Assembly: GCA_938011325.1 (NCBI GenBank)
Contig: CALLUD010000011.1
Span: 171,088-235,087, forward strand
Direction: 5' to 3'
DNA: 64,000 nt
Origin: an uncultured Spartobacteria bacterium
Lineage (GTDB): Bacteria; Verrucomicrobiota; Verrucomicrobiia; Chthoniobacterales; JAATET01
Position 1 is the stretch's first letter, and every line of letters starts with the position of its first letter. Below, piece after piece: positions 1 to 7,935 of the stretch. The position numbers and the translations under genes were made by a program. Below the pieces are notes generated by a model that saw only the letters and a list, made by a program, of their open reading frames with translations, was not told the DNA's origin and ran no database searches.

Positions 1-1031
1 AACGAGCCGCCGTAGCTCACCAGCGGCAGCGGCACACCCGTGATCGGCGTCACTTGAATCGTCATGCCGATGTTCATGAAGACATGCGCGAAAAGCAGCA
101 TCGTCACACCGGTCGCGATGAGGCGCCCGAGGTCATCCCCCGCCAGCAGGATGACGTAAATGGCGGTCAGCAGCAGCAGCGCGAAGGTTCCCACGAGAAT
201 CGCCCCGCCCAGGAATCCGTGCTGCTCGCCAATCACCGCGAAGATGAAGTCGTTGTGCACGATCGTGCTGGGCAGGAAGCCCAGCTCGTTGAGGGTATTC
301 GGCGCCTTGAAGCCTTTGCCCGAAAAACCGCCGGAGCCGATCGCGATCAGCGATTGATTGATCGTCCATCCCGCCCCCTGAGGGTCGCGGCTGGGATCGA
401 GGAACACCAGCAGGCGCTCCTTCTGGTAGGGCTTGAGCACGAAATTTACCGCCAGCGGCACCGCAGCGAGCCCGAGCAGAAGCAGCGCGGACAGATATCG
501 AAACGGGATGCCTCCAATGAAGAACATGCCCAGCACGATGGGGATCCAGATCAGCGCAGACCCGAGGTCGGGCTGGATCAGAATAAGAATCCACGGCGCG
601 CCCACGAGCGCTCCGCACGCCACGATTTTGAAAAACGGATGCAGGTTCTTGAACTGGCTGAGGAACAACGCCAGCACCATCACCCCGGCCAGCACGGCGA
701 GCTGCGACGGCTGGAAATTCATGAATCCGAGATTCAGCCAGCTTCGGGCACCGTAAACCTTCGTGCCAATGAACATTGTGGCGACCAGCGCCGCGAGACT
801 CACCAGATACACCGGCAGCGCGCCCCAGCGAATCCACCGATAGTCGATCAGCGAAACCACCACGAACAGCGGAAGACAGACAAAAATCCACTTGAGCTGG
901 TCCCTCCAGAATGAGTCATCCCGCATCCATGTGGCGCTGTAGATGGCGTAGATCCCGAAGATCATCAGCCCCAGCATCAGGACGAGCAGGATCCAGTTGA
1001 ACCCTAGAAGTTTTCGAAGGAGCGGATGCAT
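1..1031 (-). CDS. rodA: Rod shape-determining protein RodA (SEDS glycosyltransferase), 3' end outside the window
   Basis: SEDS-family integral membrane protein that polymerises peptidoglycan glycan strands during elongation, normally with a class B PBP. The frame runs off the left edge, so about 343 residues are visible and the C-terminus is missing. Seen: start MHPLLRKLLG followed by several long hydrophobic segments, GARSWLNLG at 94-102, FQPSQLA at 106-112, QPDLGSAL at 153-160, YQKERLLVFLDPSRDP near 202-217, and NDFIFAVIGEQHG at 260-272. Asp261 in that last motif corresponds to the essential Asp of RodA. It lies 51 bases downstream of an ABC ATPase on the same strand. FtsW is the alternative, but the FIFAV motif and the loop favour RodA. 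Confidence 0.9.
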   Translation of the reverse strand, partial: MHPLLRKLLGFNWILLVLMLGLMIFGIYAIYSATWMRDDSFWRDQLKWIFVCLPLFVVVSLIDYRWIRWGALPVYLVSLAALVATMFIGTKVYGARSWLNLGFMNFQPSQLAVLAGVMVLALFLSQFKNLHPFFKIVACGALVGAPWILILIQPDLGSALIWIPIVLGMFFIGGIPFRYLSALLLLGLAAVPLAVNFVLKPYQKERLLVFLDPSRDPQGAGWTINQSLIAIGSGGFSGKGFKAPNTLNELGFLPSTIVHNDFIFAVIGEQHGFLGGAILVGTFALLLLTAIYVILLAGDDLGRLIATGVTMLLFAHVFMNIGMTIQVTPITGVPLPLVSYGGS

Positions 1032-1082
1032 GCGGTCAGCCGCGTAGCATGGTGCCAGTCGCCACGGCGCGCAAGGTCGACA

Positions 1083-1868
1083 TTAAAGCGAGGGGACGGC
1101 CGCCAGAAGCTTCCGCGTGTATTCGTCCTGCGGATCACTGTAAATCGCCTCCGCGCTCGCGCTCTCCACGACCTTGCCGTGGTGCATCACCAGCACGTGA
1201 TCGCTGATGTGCTCCACCACCGCCAGATCGTGGGCAATGAAAAGATAGGCAATCCCCAGTTGCGCCTGCAGGTCCTGCAGCAGATTCACAATCTGCGCCT
1301 GCACGCTCACGTCGAGCGCGCTCACCGGTTCGTCGCAAATGATGAACTTCGGCTCCACTGCGAGCGCCCGTGCAATGCCGATGCGCTGCCTCTGCCCGCC
1401 GCTGAACTCGTGCGGATAGCGGCTCATCATTTCCGGCTTCAAACCGACCTGCTTCAACAACTGGGCGACGCGCTCCCGGCGGTCGCTTGCCGACATCGAC
1501 TTGAAATGAATCTCGAGTGCCTCGCCGACGATGCTGCCGATCGTCATGCGCGGATTCAGCGAACCAAACGGGTCCTGAAAAATCATCTGCATCTCACGGC
1601 GCAGCGGACGAAACTGCCGCTCGGTCATCCCAAGGATTTCGCGTCCATTGAACTTCACCGACCCGCCGGTCGCCGGCACGAGTTTGAGGATCGCACGCCC
1701 CACCGTCGTCTTGCCGCTGCCGCTCTCGCCCACGAGCCCCACGGTCTGCCCTGCTTCGACGGTAAAGCTCACACCATCGACCGCCTTCACCTCCCCGATC
1801 TGACGGCGAAGCACGCCTCCCAGGACGGGAAACCAGACCTTGAGATCCTGGACCTCGAGCAGCGCCAC
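1083..1868 (-). CDS. Oligopeptide/dipeptide ABC transporter ATP-binding protein, OppF/DppF type
   Basis: Cytoplasmic ATPase subunit of a peptide-type ABC importer. In 261 residues it has Walker A GESGSGKTT (47-55), Q-loop FQDPFGSLNPR (97-107), signature SGGQRQR (156-162) and Walker B FIICDEP (175-181), followed by SALDVSVQAQI, which is typical of OppD/OppF. It stops soon after the H-loop, so it lacks much of the C-terminal oligopeptide extension seen in longer OppF proteins. The start is a GTG whose first base is the last base of the TAG stop of the upstream gene. No permease, binding protein or OppD gene lies nearby, so its partners must be encoded elsewhere. Confidence 0.88.
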   Translation of the reverse strand: MALLEVQDLKVWFPVLGGVLRRQIGEVKAVDGVSFTVEAGQTVGLVGESGSGKTTVGRAILKLVPATGGSVKFNGREILGMTERQFRPLRREMQMIFQDPFGSLNPRMTIGSIVGEALEIHFKSMSASDRRERVAQLLKQVGLKPEMMSRYPHEFSGGQRQRIGIARALAVEPKFIICDEPVSALDVSVQAQIVNLLQDLQAQLGIAYLFIAHDLAVVEHISDHVLVMHHGKVVESASAEAIYSDPQDEYTRKLLAAVPSL

Positions 1869-2080
1869 TACGACTTCGCCCCTTCAGACGTCGTGTCGAT
1901 TCCGAGCGCCTCGTAGCACTTGCAGTTGCCGGTGAAGCCTCGATAGATCAGCAGCCCGCCCAGACCCGTTTTGAACGCCCGCCGGGACAACAGGCCTTTC
2001 AGAAATAGAAGCGCACCAACAACAAGGCAGACCGCGCGTTCAACGTCGCCGACATTGGTCTTGAGCGAACTGGATGCCAT
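1868..2080 (-). CDS. Small DUF2892 (YgaP-like) membrane protein
   Basis: A 70-residue protein starting MASSSLKTNVGDVERAVCLV. The N-terminal TNVGxxER motif, followed by two hydrophobic segments (about 16-30 and 40-52), is the usual pattern of the DUF2892 inner-membrane domain. Near the end there is YRGFTGNCKCYEALG, with a CKC pair typical of this family. The function of the domain is unknown. Its TAG stop shares one base with the GTG start of the following ABC ATPase gene, so the two are probably co-transcribed. An upstream in-frame extension exists but runs through the PTS gene in another frame and was not used. Confidence 0.7.
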   Translation of the reverse strand: MASSSLKTNVGDVERAVCLVVGALLFLKGLLSRRAFKTGLGGLLIYRGFTGNCKCYEALGIDTTSEGAKS

Positions 2081-2121
2081 GCGGAAATAGTGCGCCAGAA
2101 AACCGCCCGGGACAACTCGAA

Positions 2122-2580
2122 TTAAAGCGCTTCCGTCGCCTGCATCAGCAGCTCGACAAATTCCTGTCCCGTCGACGCCGCCAGCAACTCCGCGAGGCGG
2201 TCCGCATCCCGGCAGATCCGCACGATCGAGCCGACGTGCCGGAGGTATTCCGCATCGAAGGCCGCGGGGATGCCGGCCACGAAGAACAGGCGCGCGGGCT
2301 GTTTCGCGTCGTCGCAGGGGAATCCCTGTTCCGAGCGGCCCACGGCCATCACCAGCCCCTTCACCGCCTTGGTCCGTCCGTGCGCGATGCAGATGGCGCA
2401 ACCCGCCGCGTCGATCGCCGCGGCGTCCCGCTCGATCACGGCATCACGCAGCGCCTCCCAATTCGTGACTCGATCGTCACCGCGCAACTGCGACAGCACT
2501 TCCTCGACGACGGCCGTTTTGTCGTCCCCGCGCAGAGCAAGATTGATGTCGGATGCACGAAGAACTTCGTCGATCCTCAT
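2122..2580 (-). CDS. PTS EIIA domain protein (fructose/nitrogen type)
   Basis: A cytoplasmic single-domain EIIA of the mannitol/fructose/PtsN class, which accepts phosphate on a histidine from HPr or NPr. In 152 residues the likely phosphorylation site is His67 in CIAHGRT, followed by GLVMAVGRSEQG and LFFVAGIP, in the usual order. No EIIB or EIIC gene is near, which favours a regulatory PtsN-like role over sugar uptake. The ATG at 2578-2580 is preferred because it overlaps the TGA of nadK as ATGA, indicating translational coupling; a start 18 bases further upstream is possible. Confidence 0.75.
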   Translation of the reverse strand: MRIDEVLRASDINLALRGDDKTAVVEEVLSQLRGDDRVTNWEALRDAVIERDAAAIDAAGCAICIAHGRTKAVKGLVMAVGRSEQGFPCDDAKQPARLFFVAGIPAAFDAEYLRHVGSIVRICRDADRLAELLAASTGQEFVELLMQATEAL

Positions 2581-3431
2581 ATGTTGCTTCCGCTCCACTT
2601 GAGCTTCTGCCGCAGCACCTCGGAGAACGGACGTTCCGGCAGCATTGCGAGGGGCAGAACCCGGTCGGACTTCGAGACTCTCAGCACATCCCCAAGCCGC
2701 ATTTCAACCGATGCCTGGCCGTCCACGTTGATGAAGACCTCCTGCCCCGGAACGATGAGCCGCGCCTCGACGACGGAGTTGTCGCTCACCACGGTGGAGC
2801 GATTCGTGAGCACGTGCGGGCAAACGGGGGTGACGACCATTACACCGGAATCCGGCAGCAAAATCGGGCCTCCGGCCGAGAGCGAATAAGCCGTCGAGCC
2901 GGTGGGCGTGGAAAGAATGAGGCCATCCGCGTTGTAGTTGGTGAGCAGATCGCCATCGATCCGCACGTCGATCCGCACGAGTTTCGACCGCTCGCCGCGA
3001 CTGATCACGACATCGTTCAACGCGTAAAACGTCTGCACCGGCGCCTCGCCGGCGAGCAGCTCGACTTTCAACAGATTGCGCGGGCTCTTGCGAAACTCCC
3101 CGTTCACGATCGCGTCAACGGCACGCGTCACCTCGCCTGGGCCCACACACGTGAGAAAGCCGAGCGAGCCGAGATTGATTCCGAAAATCGGCCGCAGTTG
3201 ATCCTCCAGCCGATGCGCCACCCGCAGAATCGTCCCGTCGCCGCCCATCACCACGAGCAGATCGCTCACCGAGGCCACCGCAACCTCGTCCAGATCGGAA
3301 TCCCGCCCGATGAGCTTCGCCGTCTCGCGCTCCATCACAAAGTCGATCCCCCGGCTGTCCAGCTCGGCCACCACCTCGCCGACGAGCTGTCGCGCGTCGG
3401 CCTTCTCGGAATGGGCAATGAGCCCGATCAT
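2577..3431 (-). CDS. nadK: NAD kinase
   Basis: Cytoplasmic enzyme that phosphorylates NAD to NADP. In 284 residues, starting MIGLIAHSEK, it has the GGDGT motif at 63-67, a conserved LND at 138-140 (LNE in most relatives), and TPTGSTAYSLSAGGPI at 175-190. These are the diagnostic elements of the family. The start at 3431 overlaps the TGA of tlyA as ATGA, and its own TGA overlaps the start of the PTS gene in the same way, so tlyA-nadK-PTS form one coupled operon. A longer reading frame to 3503 was rejected because it would lie inside tlyA and adds nothing resembling NAD kinase. Confidence 0.95.
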   Translation of the reverse strand: MIGLIAHSEKADARQLVGEVVAELDSRGIDFVMERETAKLIGRDSDLDEVAVASVSDLLVVMGGDGTILRVAHRLEDQLRPIFGINLGSLGFLTCVGPGEVTRAVDAIVNGEFRKSPRNLLKVELLAGEAPVQTFYALNDVVISRGERSKLVRIDVRIDGDLLTNYNADGLILSTPTGSTAYSLSAGGPILLPDSGVMVVTPVCPHVLTNRSTVVSDNSVVEARLIVPGQEVFINVDGQASVEMRLGDVLRVSKSDRVLPLAMLPERPFSEVLRQKLKWSGSNI

Positions 3432-4171
3432 GGCCGCAAACAGGCGAGAAACTCGCGATTGCCCGTGGCGCCGAGAATCGGCGACTCGATGTGCCCGACC
3501 CAACGATGCCGAAGCTCACCTTCGGTGAAATCACGAATTTTCCGCACCGCCTCCTCGTGCGCGGCCGGATCGGTCACGACTCCGCCGCGTCCCACCGCTT
3601 CGCGGGAGAGCTCAAATTGAGGTTTGATCAGCACCACCATCATCCCGTCGGGTTCGAGCAACTCAAACGCGGGCGGCAGGATCAAAGTCAACGAAATAAA
3701 ACTCACGTCGGCGACCACGAGGCTCACTCGCTCGCCGACATCGTCGAACGACAGATACCGGCAATTGATCCCCTCCTTCGCGATCACCCGCCCGTCATTT
3801 CGAATGCGCCAGTGCAGCTGATTGCGCCCGACATCAAAGGCGTAAACCCGCGCCGCGCCGCGCTGCAGCAGGCAATCGGTGAACCCGCCGGTGGACGCGC
3901 CGATGTCCAGACACACGCGTCCCGCCGGATCGATCCCGAAGGCATCCAGCGCCGCCTCGAGCTTCAGCGCGCCGCGCCCCACGTATTTCTCCGTGCCTTT
4001 CACGGTGATCTCGACGTCTTCGCGCACCCGCTGCCCCGGCTTGCCCGCAGGCTGCCCGTCCACCTGGACGAGGCCGGCCATCAATGCCCGCTGCGCCCGC
4101 TCCCGCGATTCGAAAAATCCCCGCGCCACCAGCAACGCATCGAGGCGAAGCTTTTCGGGATTGTGGCTCAT
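3428..4171 (-). CDS. tlyA: TlyA-family rRNA methyltransferase (S4 domain plus FtsJ-like domain)
   Basis: Predicted 2'-O-methyltransferase of ribosomal RNA; in other bacteria TlyA modifies 16S and 23S rRNA, and some homologues were labelled hemolysins. It has 247 residues. The N-terminus MSHNPEKLRLDALLVARG begins an S4 RNA-binding domain (about 5-65). After the linker KYVGRGALKLEAAL comes the SAM-binding motif DIGASTGGFTDCLL, then VVADVSFISL and LIKPQFE, all typical of TlyA. The frame stays open upstream for 88 more codons, but that part is antisense to the acyl carrier protein gene. TlyA and the ACP gene diverge from a 48-base spacer. Confidence 0.92.
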   Translation of the reverse strand: MSHNPEKLRLDALLVARGFFESRERAQRALMAGLVQVDGQPAGKPGQRVREDVEITVKGTEKYVGRGALKLEAALDAFGIDPAGRVCLDIGASTGGFTDCLLQRGAARVYAFDVGRNQLHWRIRNDGRVIAKEGINCRYLSFDDVGERVSLVVADVSFISLTLILPPAFELLEPDGMMVVLIKPQFELSREAVGRGGVVTDPAAHEEAVRKIRDFTEGELRHRWVGHIESPILGATGNREFLACLRP

Positions 4172-4219
4172 GGGGAACTGATTCAGAGTTCGCGGGCTCA
4201 CAAGCAAGTTGTTTCGCCG

Positions 4220-4483
4220 ATGTCCGACGTTGATCTGAATTCCCGCATCAAGGAGATGATGGTTTCCAGCCTGATGCTCAAAATGGATCCTTCCGAAATC
4301 GGCGACGACGTGCCGTTGTTTTCTCCGGAGGGCCTTGGGCTCGATTCCATCGATGCGCTGGAGCTTGCCGTGGCCATCGAGAAAAACTTCGGCGTCGCCA
4401 CGCAGAATGCCGATGTCGCACGTCACGCGTTTCAAAGTGTGAACACGATCGCCGACTACGTCCGGCAGAGTCAGGCGAAGTGA
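4220..4483 (+). CDS. Acyl carrier protein
   Basis: An 87-residue carrier protein whose Ser43, in GLGLDSIDALELA, is the predicted 4'-phosphopantetheine attachment site. The rest (MSDVDLNSRIKEMM at the start, AIEKNFGV after the Ser helix, a short C-terminal helix) fits the four-helix ACP fold. It resembles carrier proteins of specialised pathways such as aryl polyene clusters more than primary AcpP. It stands alone on the plus strand between minus-strand genes, with no acyltransferase or ketosynthase beside it; the nearest ketosynthase in the window is at 29783. It may serve a pathway encoded elsewhere. Confidence 0.88.
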   Translation: MSDVDLNSRIKEMMVSSLMLKMDPSEIGDDVPLFSPEGLGLDSIDALELAVAIEKNFGVATQNADVARHAFQSVNTIADYVRQSQAK

Positions 4484-4487
4484 CCGC

Positions 4488-5018
4488 CTAGTCGTCGTAG
4501 CTCACCAGCGAGAGCACCGGCGTGGGCGCCAGCGCCGCGCGGCCGTTCAGAAACGCCAGCTCGATGAGAAACTGCGCCTGCACGACCGTCGCCCCGAGGC
4601 TCTGGATCAAATGCACCGCGGCGGTCGCGGTTCCGCCGGTGGCCAGCAGGTCGTCGATCAACGCCACCCGTTCGCCGGCCTCGATGGCATCCGTGTGGAT
4701 TTCCACCTCCGCCTCGCCGTATTCCAGCGCATACGCGTAGGAAACCGTCTTGTAGGGCAGCTTCCCCTTCTTGCGGACCGGCACGAACCCGACGCCGAGT
4801 TCGTGCGCCACGGTCGCGCCAAAAAGGAAGCCTCTCGCATCGATCCCCACGATCCTGGTGAGATCCTTGCCCGCGCATTGCTGCACGAAGTGCTGGATCG
4901 CAGTCCGGAACACCTGCGGGTTGGACAACACCGGTGTGATGTCCTTGAAGACGATGCCGGGCTTTGGAAAGTCCGGCACGTCCCGGATGGACGCTCGCAG
5001 GAGATCGAGCGAGTCCAT
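4488..5018 (-). CDS. apt: Adenine phosphoribosyltransferase
   Basis: Cytoplasmic purine salvage enzyme converting adenine and PRPP to AMP. It has 176 residues, the usual length. DFPKPGIVFKDITPVL (16-31) is the typical N-terminal signature, GIDARGFLFGA (58-68) belongs to the catalytic core, VRKKGKLPYKT (81-91) is the flexible loop, and VALIDDLLATGGT (118-130) is the PRPP-binding motif with its acidic pair. It starts 4 bases after the phosphofructokinase stop on the same strand, so the two are probably co-transcribed. Its 3' end faces the ACP gene. Confidence 0.96.
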   Translation of the reverse strand: MDSLDLLRASIRDVPDFPKPGIVFKDITPVLSNPQVFRTAIQHFVQQCAGKDLTRIVGIDARGFLFGATVAHELGVGFVPVRKKGKLPYKTVSYAYALEYGEAEVEIHTDAIEAGERVALIDDLLATGGTATAAVHLIQSLGATVVQAQFLIELAFLNGRAALAPTPVLSLVSYDD

Positions 5019-5022
5019 GTTT

Positions 5023-6102
5023 CTAGTCGCCGAAGTAAATCTCCACCGAGCGGGCGGCTTCGATCATCTGGCAATGCGGATCCACGGTGCGCAGACGATG
5101 GACCGCCTGGGCGATCGGCACCGCGGTGGTTTCGTAATTCTGGTAGCTCACCATCATTCCGAAGCGGCCTTCCTGGATCAGCTTCACGGCCTGAACGCCA
5201 AAGCGGGTGCCGAGAATCCGATCGAATGCGGTCGGAGCGCCGCCACGCTGCAGGTGGCCGAGCACGCACACGCGGGTGTCCTTGCCCGTGCGCTCGCCAA
5301 TCTCGCGGCCGACCATTTCGCCGAGACCCCCGAGACGGTATTCACCGCTCGCGGTCTGCATGCGCATCTGGGTGCCATCCTTCGGGCTCGCGCCCTCCGC
5401 GACGACGATCATCGTGCTCTTGGCTCCGGCGCGATCCCGCGCCATCACCTGCTCGGCGACCTTGTCGAGGTCGAACGGAATTTCGGGAATCAGGATGATG
5501 TCCGCACCACCGGCCACGCCGCCATAGAGCGCGATCCAGCCGGCATGGCGTCCCATCACTTCGAGCACCATCACGCGCTTGTGGCTCGTCGCCGTCGTGT
5601 GCAGGCGGTCGAGCGCATCGGCCACGCAGGCGACGGCCGAGTCGAAGCCGAAGGTCATCGCCGTCGCTTCGAGGTCGTTGTCGATCGTCTTCGGCACGCC
5701 AATGACGTTGAAGCCGTTCTCCATGAGCTGGAGCGAGGTGGTCAGCGATCCATCGCCGCCGATCGTTACGAGCGCCGTGAGGCCGAGCTCATCGTAGGTC
5801 TTGCGTGCGCGATCAATGACGTCCTGCGGAATGGCCGCCTTCTCGCCGGCACGCACTTTCGCGACGAAATGGCCGCGATTGGTCGTTCCAAGAATTGTTC
5901 CCCCAAGGTGCATGATGCCCGCCGTCGCACTACGGTCGAGCGTGACATAGTCTCCCGGAGGGAGAAGGCCCTCAAAGCCGTCGCGGAATCCCACGACTTC
6001 CCATCCCAGGTCGCTTGCGGCGCGCACCACACCGCGAATTACTGCATTCAGGCCGGGACAATCCCCGCCACTAGTTAAGACTCCGATTCGTGTTTTAGCC
6101 AT
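5023..6102 (-). CDS. 6-phosphofructokinase, group III / mixed-substrate type
   Basis: Glycolytic kinase phosphorylating fructose 6-phosphate, 359 residues. Seen: SGGDCPGLNA (11-20), GGDGS (115-119), PKTIDND (137-143) and MGRHAG (183-188). Gly118 matches the residue found in ATP-using enzymes, while Lys138 in PKTIDND matches the lysine found in pyrophosphate-using and mixed-substrate enzymes; classical PfkA has PGTIDND. This Gly/Lys pair is typical of clade P or group III PFKs, whose phosphoryl donor must be tested case by case. It lies between a D-Ala-D-Ala carboxypeptidase gene (35 bases) and apt (4 bases). Confidence 0.93.
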   Translation of the reverse strand: MAKTRIGVLTSGGDCPGLNAVIRGVVRAASDLGWEVVGFRDGFEGLLPPGDYVTLDRSATAGIMHLGGTILGTTNRGHFVAKVRAGEKAAIPQDVIDRARKTYDELGLTALVTIGGDGSLTTSLQLMENGFNVIGVPKTIDNDLEATAMTFGFDSAVACVADALDRLHTTATSHKRVMVLEVMGRHAGWIALYGGVAGGADIILIPEIPFDLDKVAEQVMARDRAGAKSTMIVVAEGASPKDGTQMRMQTASGEYRLGGLGEMVGREIGERTGKDTRVCVLGHLQRGGAPTAFDRILGTRFGVQAVKLIQEGRFGMMVSYQNYETTAVPIAQAVHRLRTVDPHCQMIEAARSVEIYFGD

Positions 6103-6137
6103 TCGGCTGATAGTTTTCCCAAGGTTGCGGGCGACGT

Positions 6138-7070
6138 TTACAAGGTGTCGCTCCTCTTCATTTCACGCCCTCCCGCAGCCCACTGGTCATACAATTGCCA
6201 GCCCTTCCGAATGACACCAAGCCCTTCGGAAGTTCGGTCCTCTACCCCCAGGAGCACGACGATGATTCGCCGTGGAGTGACGTAAACGGTTTCCCCCTCC
6301 CGACGCGACTCGGGCGTGCGATCCGAGGACAGGATGATGCAATCGCCGGCCTTCGCCGTGCGACCGGTCTTCACCCCGTCGATGCCCTCCTGATCGAGGA
6401 GCGGGTTCGTGTTGCGCAGCCAGATGTCGACCGGCTGGCCATTGCGGAAAATGTGAATCTCGCGCGTCTTCTGCGCGACGTAGAAGGGGAATCCGGATTT
6501 CGAATACGCGTAGCGCGTGAGCCGCGCCAGATCCGCGGCGGTCGAGTATGGAAGCGCGCCCTTGACGTTGTCGAGGCCGCTTGGATTCAGGAAGCGCGTG
6601 CGCTTCATCTTCAAATTGCGGGCAAGCGCATTCATGTGCGAGACGAAGTTGCCCTCCGGATCGAGCCCTTCGGGATTCGGCAGCCGCTTGCCGATGTGAT
6701 ACGCGAGCGTATGCGCCGCGACGTTGTCCGACGCCATCAACGCGCTGTAGAGCAGGTCGCGCAGCGAGACGAGATCGCCCGCCTGGAAGCCCGCGGGGTT
6801 CACTCCGCCCACCTGAATCGCCGACGCGGGCACCGCCACCAGCTCGCCGAGATCCGCATTCGTCACCTTTGCCCAGTCGAGCACCACGAGCCCCGTCGCA
6901 ATCTTCGTGAGGCTCGCGATCTGCCTCTTCTCGTCCGCATTTTTCGACGCGAGGATGTAGCCGGTTTGATTGTCGACAATGATCAAACTCTCCACGGCAC
7001 ACACGGACCTCGCGGTCAGCAGACCGAGGAGCAATGGCAAAACGAGCGAGAGAAAACGCAAACTCCGCAT
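6138..7070 (-). CDS. D-alanyl-D-alanine carboxypeptidase (DacA/DacF-like, S11 family)
   Basis: Exported penicillin-binding carboxypeptidase that trims the terminal D-Ala of peptidoglycan stem peptides. It has 310 residues and an N-terminal signal peptide (MRSLRFLSLVLPLLLGLLTA...SVCA, cleavage near residue 25). All three active-site motifs are visible: SLTK at 53-56, SDN at 114-116 and KTG at 234-236. The ATG at 7070 is chosen because it is the only start that places the signal peptide at the N-terminus. The lack of an obvious long C-terminal extension leaves membrane attachment uncertain. It lies 112 bases downstream of mtgA. Confidence 0.9.
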   Translation of the reverse strand: MRSLRFLSLVLPLLLGLLTARSVCAVESLIIVDNQTGYILASKNADEKRQIASLTKIATGLVVLDWAKVTNADLGELVAVPASAIQVGGVNPAGFQAGDLVSLRDLLYSALMASDNVAAHTLAYHIGKRLPNPEGLDPEGNFVSHMNALARNLKMKRTRFLNPSGLDNVKGALPYSTAADLARLTRYAYSKSGFPFYVAQKTREIHIFRNGQPVDIWLRNTNPLLDQEGIDGVKTGRTAKAGDCIILSSDRTPESRREGETVYVTPRRIIVVLLGVEDRTSEGLGVIRKGWQLYDQWAAGGREMKRSDTL

Positions 7071-7182
7071 AAGAGCAATACCGCCGAAAAATAGGCGGAC
7101 GCCTCGATTTGGCAATCTGAATCCCCTGCATTCAAGCGGGATTTCCGCGCACCCGGTCGCAGGCACACAGCCATCAGACAGC

Positions 7183-7935
7183 TTACTTCCGGGGCGCGCG
7201 CGGAAGCTCGTGATCCGGGAAATCCGCGGCATTCGCGAGACGCAGCACACGTTGCTGACGCTGCAACACGCGCGAACTCGGTTGGCTCGGATTCCACTCC
7301 TTCGGGTTCGGCAGAATCGCGGCGAGCAGCGCCATCTGCGATTTCGTGAGTCGCGACGGCGGCCTGCCAAACCACGTTTCCGCGCCCGCCTTCACCCCGT
7401 AGATGCCGTCGCCGAGTTCGATGACGTTGAGGTAAAGCTCGAGAATCCGCTGTTTCGACAGCAGCAGCTCCATGAGCACCGTGTAGTAGGTCTCGAGCGC
7501 CTTGCGAATCCACGACCGCCCCTGCCAGAGAAACAGTGAACGCGCGCACTGCATCGTGATCGTTGAGGCGCCGCGCGGCTTTTTCCCGGTTTTCTCCGCC
7601 TCCTTCAACGCGAGTTCGATTTCGTCGAAATCAATTCCGTCGTGCTCGAAAAACCGCTGGTCCTCCGAGGCCCAGATGTAGCGGATTTGATCGCGCGGAA
7701 TCTCCTCCAGCGGCATCCACTCGTAGCGGAGACCGCGCTTCCGCGCCGCTTCGTTCTTCCCGAACCATTCGAACCGCAGCATCTCGGGCGTGCGCGGCGG
7801 ATTGATGAAGCGCACGCATCCGACCTCGAGGATCGGAAACACGATGACGAACAGCACGAGAAACAGCGGCCATTTCAACGAGCGGAGGAGCCCGCCGGAT
7901 CTGCGGCCCTTCTTCAGTGCGTTTCGACGGGGCAT
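7183..7935 (-). CDS. mtgA: Monofunctional biosynthetic peptidoglycan transglycosylase (GT51)
   Basis: Inner-membrane glycosyltransferase that polymerises lipid II without a transpeptidase domain. It has 250 residues. A basic N-terminus is followed by one hydrophobic anchor (about 22-40). The GT51 signature ASEDQRFFEHDGID carries the predicted catalytic Glu91, and GASTITMQCARSLFLW and a GIYGVKAGAETWFG motif follow in the usual order. The start overlaps the last 22 bases of the dinG-like gene upstream, and a D-Ala-D-Ala carboxypeptidase gene follows, so cell-wall genes are grouped here. Confidence 0.93.
   Translation of the reverse strand: MPRRNALKKGRRSGGLLRSLKWPLFLVLFVIVFPILEVGCVRFINPPRTPEMLRFEWFGKNEAARKRGLRYEWMPLEEIPRDQIRYIWASEDQRFFEHDGIDFDEIELALKEAEKTGKKPRGASTITMQCARSLFLWQGRSWIRKALETYYTVLMELLLSKQRILELYLNVIELGDGIYGVKAGAETWFGRPPSRLTKSQMALLAAILPNPKEWNPSQPSSRVLQRQQRVLRLANAADFPDHELPRAPRK

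Noticed and set aside
54..914. Plus-strand open frame opposite rodA
   Set aside because: Arg/Gln/His-rich shadow of a gene with clear SEDS motifs on the other strand.
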